DNA from: Rhizophagus irregularis
Taxonomy: Eukaryota; Glomeromycota; Glomeromycetes; Glomerales; Glomeraceae
DNA: 64,000 nucleotides
NCBI RefSeq assembly: GCF_026210795.1
Contig: NC_089452.1
Coordinates: 744,001 to 808,000, forward strand
Direction: 5' to 3'
A program made the translations under genes and the position numbers. The first letter of the stretch is position 1. Each line of letters starts with the position of its first letter. The notes beneath the pieces were generated by a model. It made no database searches. It had not been told where the DNA came from and was given only the letters and a program-made list of their open reading frames with translations. Shown here piece by piece: positions 11,100-23,698 of the stretch.

Positions 11100-13535
11100 T
11101 GTCACTTTGAATTTTTGAGTTAGATTATTTATTAGTGAATGTATTAGTTATTTTACCTTTTCGCTGTGAAGAAATTAATCTATAATTTTTTTTAATTAGT
11201 AATAAATATTTCTATCATGCAAATATTGTATTCTTGACCTTATACGATTTACTTTCTTGACTCGTGTATATAGTGACGGTCAAAAGTAATGCATTGCCGA
11301 AATGAAAAATGGTGATCATAATTCACAGTAGTGTGCCATACTAATAACGAGTTTATTATATTATATAAAATTTTTATATATTAATAAAATAAAAGTAAAA
11401 AAATTCCTTTATTATTGATCAAACATGCGATGCTTTTTTTTTTGACTGTTTCCAAAAATTATATTATCGCTTCTTCAAAATACTATGTTATAATCATATG
11501 ATTAATAACTATTGTAAACTCTCGACCAGATAGGATAAGCTGAAAGCAAATATGGATCTTTAAATATCAATGAATAGTAAATTTTATAATGATTAAAAGT
11601 TTTGAGATGAAATTAATTTATTAAATTTATCTTGCATTTTTTGACGGGTATCTATATCAATAACAAATAATATAATTAATATAAATACTCTATTTTTAGG
11701 TTTCAATCATATACTAAGCCATTAATAAATCTTCAAAAAAAAATTCCTTTCATAACTGTCGGTCAAAAAAAAAGATTTTGGATAATTATGTCCTTTAATA
11801 AAAAAAAAAGAATTTAGATAATTATTTATTATTAAAAATGCATTAGGTTTGTAACAAAAATTATCAATTTAAAAAAAATTATTAAGTATATTAATTTTTG
11901 TGAATGAAATTTATAAACGGAGCCGAATTCCTGATTGCCGATCATCTTGACCCGGTTTAATCGCAGAAAATCCCCTGGAATTCCACGACGATCTACGCCT
12001 GAGCCGTGTCCGGATCACGTTACGCCGTTTAATTTAGTAAAAAATTCTAATGCTATTTTATATTAACAATTATTAGCTAACTTTCAATGTAAAAATTACT
12101 ATATAATTTAAATATGGCAAAAAAATTGATAATCAAAGTTATTTCTTTTATCTCCATTTTCAACAAAATCTGATTTTGTGATGTTATTATGTGATTTTTC
12201 GTATTGAAAATAATATGAATCATCTCTTTACACGAATTTTTAATATTTTTATACCAAGTTATTTTTGGTGGATTTAAACAGCATATTATATAAGAGAATC
12301 AAATTTATTGTCGTAGTTATATCATTATTATGGTTATTTAAGTAAAAATTGAAGTGAATTACCATTTTTCATGAAATTTTAATACTTTTATATATTTTAT
12401 CCATGAAAATCATCATAATAATATTTTAAATTGTTTTATGTGAATATTTTGTATTATAATAACGTACGATCTATTAAATAAAGAATTTAGTTAGTTTAAA
12501 TTATATGTAAATATTATAGCAATAAGCAACAATTCGACATTATGGAATTACGGCATTACGACATTATGGCGTCGTAATTCATTTTGACGTGGAATATTTG
12601 AATTGATGTTGGTGTAATATTTTACGCTGCCATAATAACTTATAACTTACCAGCTAATAATTTTTAAATGAAGAATTTAGTTAGTTTAAATTATATGTAA
12701 ATATTATAACAATAATAGAATTAAATAAATAACATGATCTACAATTCTACATGCTTACATGAGACATGACATCGATGATATTGATCGACATTGTTCTACA
12801 AAATTTGACAAGATCCTCAATCACGTGACACTAACTAAATTAACTAAACTATGTTTAACCAAAATTTGCGCTAAGTAAAACTAAGAAAACAAAATAGCCA
12901 AATTACTCCTTCGTGGGAACAAATTAATGAATTCAATAATTTGAATGATGCCTTTAGTGGAAGATTATGGAGTAAATCAAGTGCGCCCTGAAAAGTAATT
13001 GAGAGTAGTCTAGGTAGCACAAGTAGTAGAGCTAGAAAATTTCTTAAAGGATAGTTTTTTTTAGATTTAGTTTTATTTTAATTTAGATTTTTAGATAGGA
13101 ATCTTCGTGTTTTTGGCGTTTTATTGTATATATATATTCTCATACGTATCGAGTCAACTTGTTTTGTGTGCTAGATAGGTGTTCAATAAAAGTAAAAATA
13201 AAAAAAAAACAAAACCAATCACACGCTAGCCCCAAAAAGTAAATTAAAAAAAATCTGAACCAAAATAAGGTTAATAAAGAATGAGTAAAATTTCTAAATA
13301 ATAACCTTTCATACTGTATAACCTTCTGTCACTAGTCAAGTGATCGACACATTATTCTACATTATCACTAGTTCAATGAATCGAAAAAAGTTAACCCGAA
13401 AATATTTTTTTTCTATTTTAGTTAAGATATTCTTTTTTTAGTAACTCATTCATAAATATAAATTTTTTTGTCAAAAAAATTACGCCTAAAAAAAAAAATT
13501 TTTTTTTTCAGTAAAATAAAGTTCTAAAATAACAA
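11100..13535. other. AT-rich spacer with a GC patch and a short direct repeat
   Basis: No supported gene. A poly(A)-like AATAAATATT lies near 11200. At 11930-12025 is an isolated GC-rich patch (CCCGGTTTAATCGCAG, CCACGACGATCTACGCC). A ~47 bp direct repeat (AAGAATTTAGTTAGTTTAAA and onwards) occurs at about 12480 and 12667. Around 12890-12975 one frame reads TPSWEQINEFNNLNDAF to a stop, a possible scrap of former coding sequence. Confidence 0.45.
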
Positions 13536-16500
13536 ATGGCAACTGAATTTAGTAAATCAAACATTTCGGAAAAAGATACTACTAATACAATAAGTACCAA
13601 AAATTGTTCGTATTGCAATAAACCTTTTGCTGAAAAATTATGGTGTAAAGAATGTATTAATTCTTTAGAAAAATTAGCAGAAAATGGTGATAAAGAAGCA
13701 ATGTTTAATTTAGCTAACTGCTACAAAAATGGAGAAGGAACAGAAAAGAATTTAGAAAAAGCCTTTCATTGGAATCAAAAAGCAGCAGAAAATGGAAGTG
13801 AAAAGGCGATGTTTACTTTAGCAAATTGTTATTATTTTGGAGAAGGAATAAAAAAGAATTTAGAAAGATCCTTTTATTGGAATCAAAAAGCAGCAGAAAA
13901 TGGTATTAAAGAAGCAATGCATAATTTAGCCATATTTTATAAAAATGGAGAAGAAACAGAAAAGAATTTAGAAAAATCCTTTTATTGGTGTCAAAAAGCA
14001 GCAGAAAATGGTCTTAAAGAAGCAATGCATAATTTAGCAGTATTTTATGAAAATGGAGAAGGAACAGAAAAGAATTTAGAAAAAGCCTTTCATTGGAATC
14101 AAAAAGCAGCAGAAAATGGTAATAAAGAAGCAATGATTAATTTAGCCAACTATTATAGAAATGGAAAAGGAACAGAAAAGAATTTAGAAAAAGTCTTTCA
14201 TTGGAATCAAAAAGCAGCAGAAAATGGTTATGATAAGGCAATGTTTAATTTAGCCTTATGTTACGAAGATGGAGAAGGAACAGAAAAAAATTTAGAAAAA
14301 GCATTGCATTGGTATCAGAAAGCAGCAGAAAATGGTGTTAAAGAAGCAATGTTTAATTTAGCCAGTTATTATGAAAATGGAAAAGGAACAGGAAAAAATC
14401 TAGTAAAAGCCTTTAATTGGTATCAGAAAGCAGCAGAAAAAGGTGATGAAAAAGCAATGTATAGTACAGCATTATGTTATGGAGATGGAGAAGGAACAGA
14501 AAAAAATCTAATAAAAGCCTTTAATTGGTATCAGAAAGCAGCAGAAAAAGGCCATGCTGATGCAATATATAATTTAGCCATATATTATCATAGTGGAAAA
14601 GGAACAGAAAAGAATTTAGAAAAAACCTTTCATTGGAGTCAGAAAGCAGCAGAAAAAGGCCATGCTAAAGCAATGTGTAATATAGCCAGTTGCTATTATT
14701 TTGGAGTGGGAACAGAAAAGAATTTAGAAAAAGCTTTTTATTGGTGTCAAAAAGCCACAGAAAATGGTAATAGAAAAGCAATGTATGATTTAGCCTCATG
14801 CTATGAAAATGGAAAAGGAGCCGAAAAGAATTTAGAAAAAGCCTTTTATTGGTATCAAAAAGCTGCAGAAAATGATGTTAAAGGAGCAATTATTAAATTG
14901 GCCAAATTTTATGAATTTGGAGAAGGAACAGAAAAGAATCTAGAAAAAGCTTTTTATTGGTATCGGGAAGCAGCAGAAAATGGTGATAAAGAAGCAATGT
15001 ATAATTTAGCCATATATTATGAAAATGGAGAAGGAACAGAAAAAAATTTAGAAGCAGCCTTTTATTGGCATCAAAAAGTACTATCAGTAAGTAATAAAGT
15101 ATGTGCTAAAGATGAAGATGAGATATGCAGTAAATGCAAAAAACCACATATTTATTACCCATGGCACCAACAATGTAATGAATGTAAACAACCATATATT
15201 GATTATCAGTGGTGCCAACAATGTAATATTAGACGATTTCAACAAGATTTTTCAAAGTGGACAAGCAAAAATGAATTTATTGATAAATTTATTCAGGAAG
15301 CACAACTAAATGCAAAAAATTGTTATGAAGTTTTAGAGTGGATACCTTATAATAAATTGTCAAGTATTAATTATCATGATAAAGGAGGATTTAGTGAAAT
15401 TCATAAAGCTATCTGGTCAGTTGGACCCATTTTTAGTTGGAATTGTGACAAACAACAATGGAATAGACAGACGGATCATGAAGTTATTCTTAAAATACTT
15501 GATAATTCATCAAGTTTAAATAATAAATTTCTAGATGAGGTATAGTATTTATGTTTAATAGAAAATTTTATTTTTTTTTTTCATAAATTTAATAACTTTT
15601 TATTATTTATATAGTGGAAATATCATTATATTTGTCAGAAAAAATCATTTTCAAAATTTATTCAATTCTTTGGTTTCACTCAAGATCCAAATAATTTAAA
15701 TTATATGATAGTAATGAGTTATGCAAAAAAAGGAAATTTGAGAAAATGTTTATCTGACATAATTAAATTTAAGTGGCAAGACAAGTTACAAATATTGAAA
15801 AAAATTATATTAGGACTTAAAGTAATTCATGAATCAAATTTAACTCATGGCGACTTTCATGATGGAAATATTTTAATGTCAGATAATTACAATGAGTCAT
15901 TTATTATTGATTTAGGATTATGTAAACCTATAAGCGATTTACAAGATTCTGGTAATAGCAGTATTAATGAAATTTATGGAGTTTTACCTTATATGGCGCC
16001 TGAAATATTAAGAAATAGACCCTATACTCCAGAAAGTGATATTTATAGTTTTTCAATGATGATGTGGGAATTTACATCAGGCATTCCTCCATTTAATGAT
16101 GAAGCACATGATCACCATCTTATCTTGAGTATTTGTAAAGATGAACGTCCTGAAATTATTGAAAATATTCCAAAATGTTATACAGATTTAATGAAAAAAT
16201 GTTGGGATTCAAATCCTTCTAATAGACCAACTATAATAATGCTTGAAAATATTATAACTGAATGGATTAGATGCATTAATGAATTTTATGAAACAAACAG
16301 AGATGGAAATTATAATTATAGAGTACCTGGTATTTCTAATCACTTAAAAAATGATATATTCGAATTTGTGAAAGCAGCTTTAGTACAAGAACAAGCAAAT
16401 ACTTCTATTATCCAGTTTCATCCACAAGCATATTATATAAGTCGCAATGTTACTAAAGAAATAGAAAAGTCTAAGAATGTTAGTGAAAGAGTTGTTCAAG

Positions 16501-16538
16501 AAAATTCTGACTTGCTGGATTGTATAATTAATATTTAA
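13536..16538 (+). CDS. Sel1-repeat protein fused to a protein kinase domain (13 repeats)
   Basis: Two exons, 13536-15539 and 15615-16538; the 75 nt intron (GTATAG...TATAG) is phase 0, giving 975 aa. Order of parts: an N-terminal CxxC...CxxC knuckle (CSYCNKPF...CKEC); 13 Sel1 repeats of 36 residues (consensus NLA.CYENGEGTEKNLEKAF, then WYQKAAENG); a second Cys-rich segment (CSKC, CNEC, CQQC); then a kinase domain. Kinase features: GGFSEI glycine loop, VILKIL lysine, catalytic HGDFHDGNIL (Asp near residue 748), metal-binding DLG in place of DFG (near 767), and APE intact, so it is probably active and TKL-like. Sel1 repeats form a helical scaffold for protein binding, so this is likely a cytosolic signalling protein. 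The family is strongly expanded in Rhizophagus. The intron falls inside the kinase domain, at the same place as in the paralogue at 39391-43149. Confidence 0.9.
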
Positions 16539-18239
16539 AAATCAAATAATAATTCTGTTATTTATTTTTATTTGTTTGATTATTTACAGTTATTATATAG
16601 GAAATATTTATATTATGTATTTTTACAGTTTTACAATAAAATAATAAGATATAAATATTGTTAAATAAAAATATGCTAATTAGTATTAAATAAAGTTTAT
16701 TTATATTTTTTATTTTCATTTTCAAATTTGTTTATCAAATTTGATAATTGCATTATAGCCAAATTTGCAAGCAAAATTATGGTTGGATTTATTAAATTTA
16801 TTAATATGCTAATGTAATTATAATTTAAACTTAAAATGCAATACCAGTTAAATTTATGATATTAATACATGAACTTGTTTTATTAAAATATAAAATTATA
16901 TTAATACAGTATACAAATTCATATAATAGTAAAATTTAATGCAATGTAATACAAAAAAACAAAAACTTTTACACAAAAATGGATATTTCATTATCAAAAA
17001 AAGTTACACAGTTAAAGAATTGGAAAAATATCTATAGAAGAACAAAAGTAAGAGCCAGGGCTGACAATTCAAGAGACAGATAAAGAAATAGCCGAACATA
17101 CGAAAATTTCAGGTGCATGATATGCATCAGTAATAAGAAGTATATGTGAAGTAACCTATCAAAAAATGGAAGATAAATTTTAAGAAGAATTTCAGAATGT
17201 CTTCAAATTTTGAGACAACATATAGAAGAAGTCACAATTCATTAATAAAGTAAAGAAAGAAGAAAAAGTAAAGATATTAATTATGAGAATGATAAGCAAA
17301 GTGACTTGAAAATGAACGATTAGTTCAGAGTATCAGACATGTCGATGGGAAACGTAAATTTCACGGGTAGTAGATATCGTGAATTACCTAACAAAAATGG
17401 AAGAATGTAAATCTAAAAGTATCAGACATTAAATACAGAAGTTACAAGTAGCTCAAAGTAAAGCAATATCATGTGGGTATCATGTTCTATAATATGCCAG
17501 GACTGGAGGACGAGAAGAGAATTGAATTTATTAAAAAGAAAATAAAAGAATATCAAATAGAAAATTTAGAAATCAAGAAAATTTATGTCCTGTCTAACAT
17601 GTATATTGTGATAGTTGTAGGATCACAAGAATTAGAGATCAAGCAAGAAATTTAATACCATTAATATGCTTAAACACTACATAAGAAATATGTATTAATA
17701 GAGTACCAAAAAACTGCAATAAGACAGAATTAGATAACTGTATTATCAGAGGTATTATATATATGCCTAAAAGTAATGGTAAAGAAGTAGATTTATATAG
17801 AGCGACAATAAAAGTGATTTTATGTCTACGGGAAAGGATGACAGATGGGATTTTTTTTTGCAGGGTTCTTGGGTGTCTGAGATTTCCTGTTCGTCTACGC
17901 GTTTAATTTAATCATCATAGGACAGAATAGAACGTCGACGCAAAATCAATTGAAAAGTTTGCTAATATCTAGGATTTTTTTAAATTAGTGTAGTGTAGTT
18001 GTTTTAAATTTTTACATAGGATATTATTATTATTTATTGTATTAGATAGGTCTTTTATTATGTTTGTATTTTCACAGGTGTATACTGGTGACATAATTTT
18101 GTTTAGGGAACGATGAAAAGGCCATGTGATATATACGGTATATCGATAATAATTGATATACAGTTTTTAAATCAGTTATATTGACGAACGATAATTATCT
18201 CAATAGTTAACATTATCTATCTAGTAAATACTCCATTTC
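16539..18239. other. Spacer with decayed coding-like sequence
   Basis: The 3' flank is AT-rich. From about 16980 to 17830 the base texture changes to a purine-rich, codon-like composition with many stops in all frames. The longest open piece (17473-17655) reads MGIMFYNMPGLEDEKRIEF and onwards. This looks like an old pseudogene of unknown family. From 17860 to 18110 a TTTTTTTTGCAGGGTT-type stretch and T-rich tail resemble a retroelement 3' end, but nothing diagnostic is present. Confidence 0.35.
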
Positions 18240-19262
18240 CCTTCAGTTCATCATTAATGCTCTCGATCGAACCCTTCGAAACCTACAAAAAAACATATAA
18301 AAGAAATACTATTTAACTTTTTTTACTAAAAAATACAAAAATAAGATAAATTTCGCAAAGGAATTTAAGTTCCCAATTTCTAGTATCCAATCGAAACCTG
18401 GAGAACCTGCAAAAAATAAAAGAACGACACCAAAATCTAAAAAAAGGAAAAAATAAACGTTAATAAACGTTTCTGGTTAAATAAATAAATAAATAAATAA
18501 ATAAAATTATAGTTTCGTAAAAGTAAAAATTTGCGAAACTTACCGTTTCAATATCAAAGAAACGTTAAAAACGTTCCTAATAATATTTGAAAAAACAAAA
18601 AAGGTTCAATTTGAAACCCGGAGTACTAAAAAAAAGCAAAAAAAGAAACGTTAAAACGTTTCTTAGTATAAAATAAATAAAAAAATTAACTTTCGCAACA
18701 AGATTGTTATTATTTCACCGTTTGGAATATTGGAGCATTGAACTAAAAAAAAAATATTAAGAAATTTAGAAACGTTCTTTTAAAATGCAAGAAAAAAAAA
18801 ATTTTAGTAAATCGTTACGAAATTTCCCGTTTCTCGAAACTTACAAAAAAGTAAAATAACATACTAAGCTGTCTCGAAGTTATACTTTGAAACCATTACC
18901 CAACCTGAGGTCAAAGACGGAGGAGTTTTACAAAGTCCGCAAAATTTACCACTTTCGAAGTCCGCGAAGACCAAAGTTTCTAAGAACCTATAAAGTAAAG
19001 GAAGTAAACGTTCCATTAATATAAAAAAAAATTGATGTTTTGAAACAAAACTTATCGTTTTTAATAGATGAAAAACCGTTAAAACTCGTTTCTATTAATA
19101 TAATAAGTTTCGAAACGAAACTTACCATTTTCAATATCCAATCCCAAAACCTACAAATAGTGGAGAAGGGAAACATTAATAAACGTTTTCTTTGTATATA
19201 TATATATAAAATTAAGTTTTGAAATTCAAAACTTACCGATGTTTCCAATCCAAATCAAAGGC
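18240..19262 (-). repeat. Array of exon-like segments bounded by splice-site consensus
   Basis: Read on the minus strand, about seven units of 75-200 bp repeat the same pattern: a T-rich tract ending TTTGTAG or TTTTTAG, a 22-35 nt segment, then a donor such as GGTAAGTTTCG. The clearest segment lies at about 19120-19147 (acceptor CTATTTGTAG, segment GTTTTGGGATTGGATATTGA and on, donor GTAAGTTTCG). Others are near 18275, 18400, 18545, 18620, 18735 and 19240. One frame of several segments reads FDWIL or FWDWIL. Between them are A-rich stretches with ACGTT motifs. It may be a degenerated, tandemly multiplied exon-intron unit; no long ORF runs through it. Confidence 0.45.
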
Positions 19263-20101
19263 CACGATAGAATTCCTATCCTATTTTGGTAGTAAGTAGC
19301 CCTATTAAGAAACCAGGAGAAGAAAGATCAAAAAATTAATTAAAAAATAATTATAATTTAAAAAAATAAAACTTTGCCGGATTTATATCCGTTTATCATT
19401 CAGGATAATTTGGGCCATATTTATAGTGCTGGCCAGAATTATGTACATGATCGACCAAAGGAAATTTGGATTTCGACATGGCATGGAAAGGTACTAGTAA
19501 TCAATATTTGTATCATTTTTTTATATTTATCTGATTTTATTTTAATTTATCTCTTTACATTTACGTTAAAATATTTTATTTCTTTTTATGATAAACTGAG
19601 TTTTTAATAACTTTTAATAAACTATTTCCCGTAGCAAAAAGTTTCCTTGACGTATTAAGGTCAATCACATGATCTAAATAGATAAAATTCAGCTCTTTTA
19701 CGTGCAAACCAGTTGACAGCACTTCCAATAAGCTATCTCGTTTATCAAGTTATAAAAAACATGTAGCCTGATATTAGAAATTGTCATGTTATAATTCATT
19801 CGATACTTAATAAAAATAAGTATATTTTTCCAAAATCGTAGTTGAAAAATAGAATAAAAAGAATGTAAAAAAATCTCAAAAAATTTTTATTATTGTATTT
19901 CCATATTTCGTTACTTCATTTATATTTTTCTGATAATAGGTATACTCACTGACGCAATAACATATTTTTATGTCAAAAAGTATAGACTTATCGGTAAAAT
20001 ATTTATTTATTTACTTATAAACTTAATTTTTTTTTTAAAAAAAAAATAATAATAATAAATAATTTTTCTTATTAACTGTTAAGGAGACATAAATTATAAC
20101 T
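19263..20101. other. Spacer with one coding-like fragment
   Basis: From 19374 to about 19490 a + frame without an ATG reads PDLYPFIIQDNLGHIY and then SAGQNYVHDRPKEIW, ending at a plausible GTACTAGT donor. This may be an isolated exon or gene scrap of unknown family. The rest, to the stop of the next gene, is AT-rich. Confidence 0.35.
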
Positions 20102-21988
20102 TTAAAATGGTAACGTTATATTAGCATTAGGATTTTCTTCCAACATTTTAAGTTTTGATAAACCTTTAAGTACAGGATCAGCAGGACAACCTAGTTCAGG
20201 AGCATAATGTACAATAAAATCACCACGAATATATCTATCAGGGAAAGTATTTATCGTATGATCATCCCGATTCAGATATAAAACCTATAAAAAAAAGAAA
20301 GTGATTAGAATAAAAACTATAAATTTTACAGGATGAAACACAAAAAATCTTACGTTTGGTTTCCAATTTGGTAATTGGATAGCATCACGCATAGCTTGTT
20401 GTTCTCTCATACCAGTATTAGCACGATCATATCTAGATTGTACACCATTTCTAAGAAAATCTCTAGCCCAATCACTATTTCTAATTAAGAAAACACCAGC
20501 ATTAATCATATTATCACCTATAGGTCTGGCTACAATAAAATTAATTTTTTCAAATTCTTTCTTTCCACCAGCTCTTTTTTCACATTTTTCCAATAATTGT
20601 TCAATAGAAAAAGATCTATTGGCAAAAAAAGCATCCATATCTAACCATATTAACCATTCATAATAAGCTAAAACTTTTTCTACTGCATCAACTTTACCCC
20701 AAACTGGTTTTCTCTTTCGATAATATTGTTGATCATATTCAGTTGAACGAGCTACGAAAGCATAACCATGCCTTTCAGCATATTCACGTTTATTTTTTGC
20801 AGAAAGAGGAGCAGCTTCTAACATACAATTATCTTTATATAAGAAACTACTTGTTATCACTGCTATATTTGGTCTTAATTTATTTACCGTCTCATTTGAA
20901 TACATTTTAAGATCATAACGAGCAATACAAGGGAGTGTTGTTGATATATTAAATTCTTTTATAATATTTCTAATTTCCCATTCTTGGTAAATATGACCCA
21001 TGGCAACAATACAATCAACACAAGAAATACTACTAATCGAATTTGGCCATTCTATTATACTTATTGGATCATTAATAAAAATTAAATCGCCCGGAATTAT
21101 TTTATTTGGATTATTATAATAATAAAGATATAGACTTGAAATAAGACTTGTATAATTCATCTTATAATTTGAATTTTCGAGAATTGGACGTATTGCCGAT
21201 GATCCTAATATTACTGCCATATTTTCTGTTCTGTTAGAATCGAATGATCCCCATACCATTTTTCGAGTATTCGAGATTAATCGATTTTCTATTTTCGAGG
21301 ATAAAATTTTATCCTGGATTTTTTCTAAATTAATCATAGTAAATGCATCAATTAATATCAAATGATCGAATGTTATACATTTTTCTTGTAATGATTGAGC
21401 CTTTTTTTATTTTAGTAAAAAAAAAAATAAATAAAAATAAAGTTAGTTGAAATTATCACGTGACATCACTCGAAAATAAACTACACTTACGTATTTGAGC
21501 AAAGTTTGATGCCAATCATCACTATGTTCAACATCAATTTCAACAATATCATGATAATATTCCATTTTTTCAGATGTAAATAATTTTAGAACTTTTCCAT
21601 TAACTTTTTTTAATTTTCTTACAAAGAATTTATAATAAATTACATTTGTATCTTGTTTCATACATGGAATTATATTATCTGTGATACCAAATAATTCTTC
21701 CCTCATTAACATACGTTGGTTAAGATCTTCCATTTCCGAGAAAATAAATAATGCCATTTTATAATGTGGACATGACATATTTTGCATAATTTGTTCCGGA
21801 CTATTAGTAAGAGGAGTCGTTGTAGATTCATTATCATTAACGTCATAGCTGGATGACAATATATCATTATAATCATTAATATAATACGGTATTGCGAATA
21901 AAAATATCACAAATGTCGTAATTAATAAAGGAAATAATTTTATTTTATGAAATTGACCTTTCATATTTAATTGTTCTTTCATTCCCAT
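20102..21988 (-). CDS. Golgi-type glycosyltransferase, GT34 (GMA12/MNN10) C-terminal domain
   Basis: Three exons on the minus strand: 21988-21491, 21400-20354 and 20284-20102. Introns of 90 and 69 nt have GTAAGT and GTAAGA donors, both phase 0, giving 575 aa. Residues ~17-38 are a signal anchor, predicting a type II Golgi membrane protein. The C-terminal half matches the galactosyl/mannosyltransferase GMA12/MNN10 family: KREYAERHGY, VWGKVDAVEKVL, the metal-binding DxD as WLDMDAFF (Asp ~420 and ~422), NAGVFLIRNSDWA, EQQAMRDA and VHYAPELGCP. The N-terminal half (about 70-330) resembles a GT31 beta-galactosyltransferase fold: MALFIFSEMEDLNQRMLMRE recalls the RR.AIR.TW region and LILIDAFTMIN sits where GT31 has a DDD motif. 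If so, it has lost the metal site. Likely substrate: alpha-1,2 or 1,6 extension of cell-wall mannan or glycoprotein glycans (family knowledge, not shown here). Confidence 0.85.
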
Positions 21989-23698
21989 TCTTTTAAAATA
22001 AATTTATTTTTATTTTTAATTTTTTTTTTTTAAAAAAAGGAGGGAGGGAAAAAAGAACAAAGTCAATAAATAAAAAACAAGTATTTATAGTTAATGTTAA
22101 TGTTACGTTCAGATAAAAGAATAATAATAGAATTTTTATTGCTACAATTCACAAATATTTTTTATAAAAATAACTAAAATGACTTATAATAATTTATCAA
22201 AAAAAGTAATATTTTTTCCGGCTATGAAATTAACAATAATATTTTGACATAACGTAAACAGGTTGATTTGCTTCCATAATTAACACATCCTAATAATAAG
22301 TTTATTATTATTGTTTTATTCCTATATACGGAAGATCCGAGTTTTGTGTACACTCTTATCTTTAAAATAAGCTTAATGATTAAAAGATTAAAATACTCCG
22401 ATAAGACTTATCTTTAATGTCTTTTTAATGGTTACACTAACAAAATACTAGGTGCATTATCTCATTGAAATCCGTTGTACTGTTTATCTACAGATCTTAC
22501 CAATACTAGAAACCTTGTTTTACGTGTTTTTATTAAACGTGACAAAAATGATCGGTCTTTTACTTATTTTTACCATTCCGAATTTAAATAATCACTTGAT
22601 CAATTCTTTATTGATATTATTGGATGATTGGTTAACAATAACAAAGACTTGTGAATTGTGTCACAATATTTTGTTTCGTCCTTTGTTGGGAATATATTTT
22701 GCGTTAGTGCCAATACTGCGCGTTTCTTATTATTTAATTGTCTGTGTACTGCATTGGAATTGTCTGTGTTTACTTATTATTAACTATTTTATAATCCACC
22801 TTATAAAGTACTGCTAATTGTTTTTGATGCATATACTTACTGTATATGTAATACAAAAATATACAATACAATACCGGTAACCGGTATTTTTACGTTATCC
22901 GATTATAATATACTATAAATGATAAAAAGGAAATGGTAATAATACTCAAAGAAGAAAATTTTCATAATTCAGTTTACGCGCTGCGCTGAAAGAGAGCCAT
23001 CGTTTTTGTGTGAGTCATGCATAGAAGTTTATCCCTGCATGAACATCATTAAATTAGGAAATCAGAACCATACTATCATATGCAAACCATGATATTTTAA
23101 ATAGTGTTATTGGATAATTCTGATTCTTAATTTAGCCAATTATGGTATTTTAACTATGCTCATTAAAAAAAGGTTACGCCAAGTCATTATACGCAGTAGA
23201 TATAATCTTTTATGGTAAATAAAATTATTTTAATAATCAATGTCCGAAACTTAAGCCACCAACGCCATAGGTTTTTGTTTATTGTTTCTTAACTTAGAAA
23301 TATCATAATCAAAAAAAACTTTTGTTTATAAAAGACCGGAAAGTTTCATTCAAAACGTACCGGAAATTTATTCGTTTTTCTAGTTTCATAAGTGGTCACA
23401 TACTAAGCACTAACGTAATTTGATAAACAATAACTAACTAAAAATTTTTTTTATATATTTTAAACTTCAAAAACCTATTTCTATATTCCCTCGAAATCTC
23501 TCTTCCCATTTCATTTTTTTCTTACTTCCCAAGTATTAAAACTGCTACGGAATCAACAATAATTAGTAATAATTATTTATTCCTTTGATTAATTTAAAAA
23601 TACCATTTCTTTTATTAATACTTTTTATTTGAAAACTTCTTTAATACTTCTTTAAATACTTCTTTAATACTTTTTTTTATTATACATTTTTTAAAAAA
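21989..23698. other. Intergenic region between divergent genes
   Basis: Divergent promoter region of the glycosyltransferase (-) and the AIG1-Hog gene (+). A 121-codon hydrophobic frame at 22452-22817 (starts MHYLIEIRCTVYLQ) has no recognised domain and is probably spurious, though its GC texture is slightly raised. The sequence becomes T-rich and pyrimidine-rich in the last 250 bp before the ATG at 23699, consistent with a 5' leader. Confidence 0.4.
23327..23334 (+). promoter_or_regulatory. Possible TATA box
   Basis: TATAAAAG, 365 bp upstream of the ATG of the AIG1-Hog gene and on its strand. It stands out from the local tracts because a GACCGG follows. Assignment is by motif only. Confidence 0.3.

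Noticed and set aside
22452-22817. 121-codon hydrophobic ORF on the + strand
   Set aside because: Leu/Ile-rich translation of AT-rich promoter DNA with no recognisable topology, domain or splice context. A gene cannot be excluded, but there is no support.
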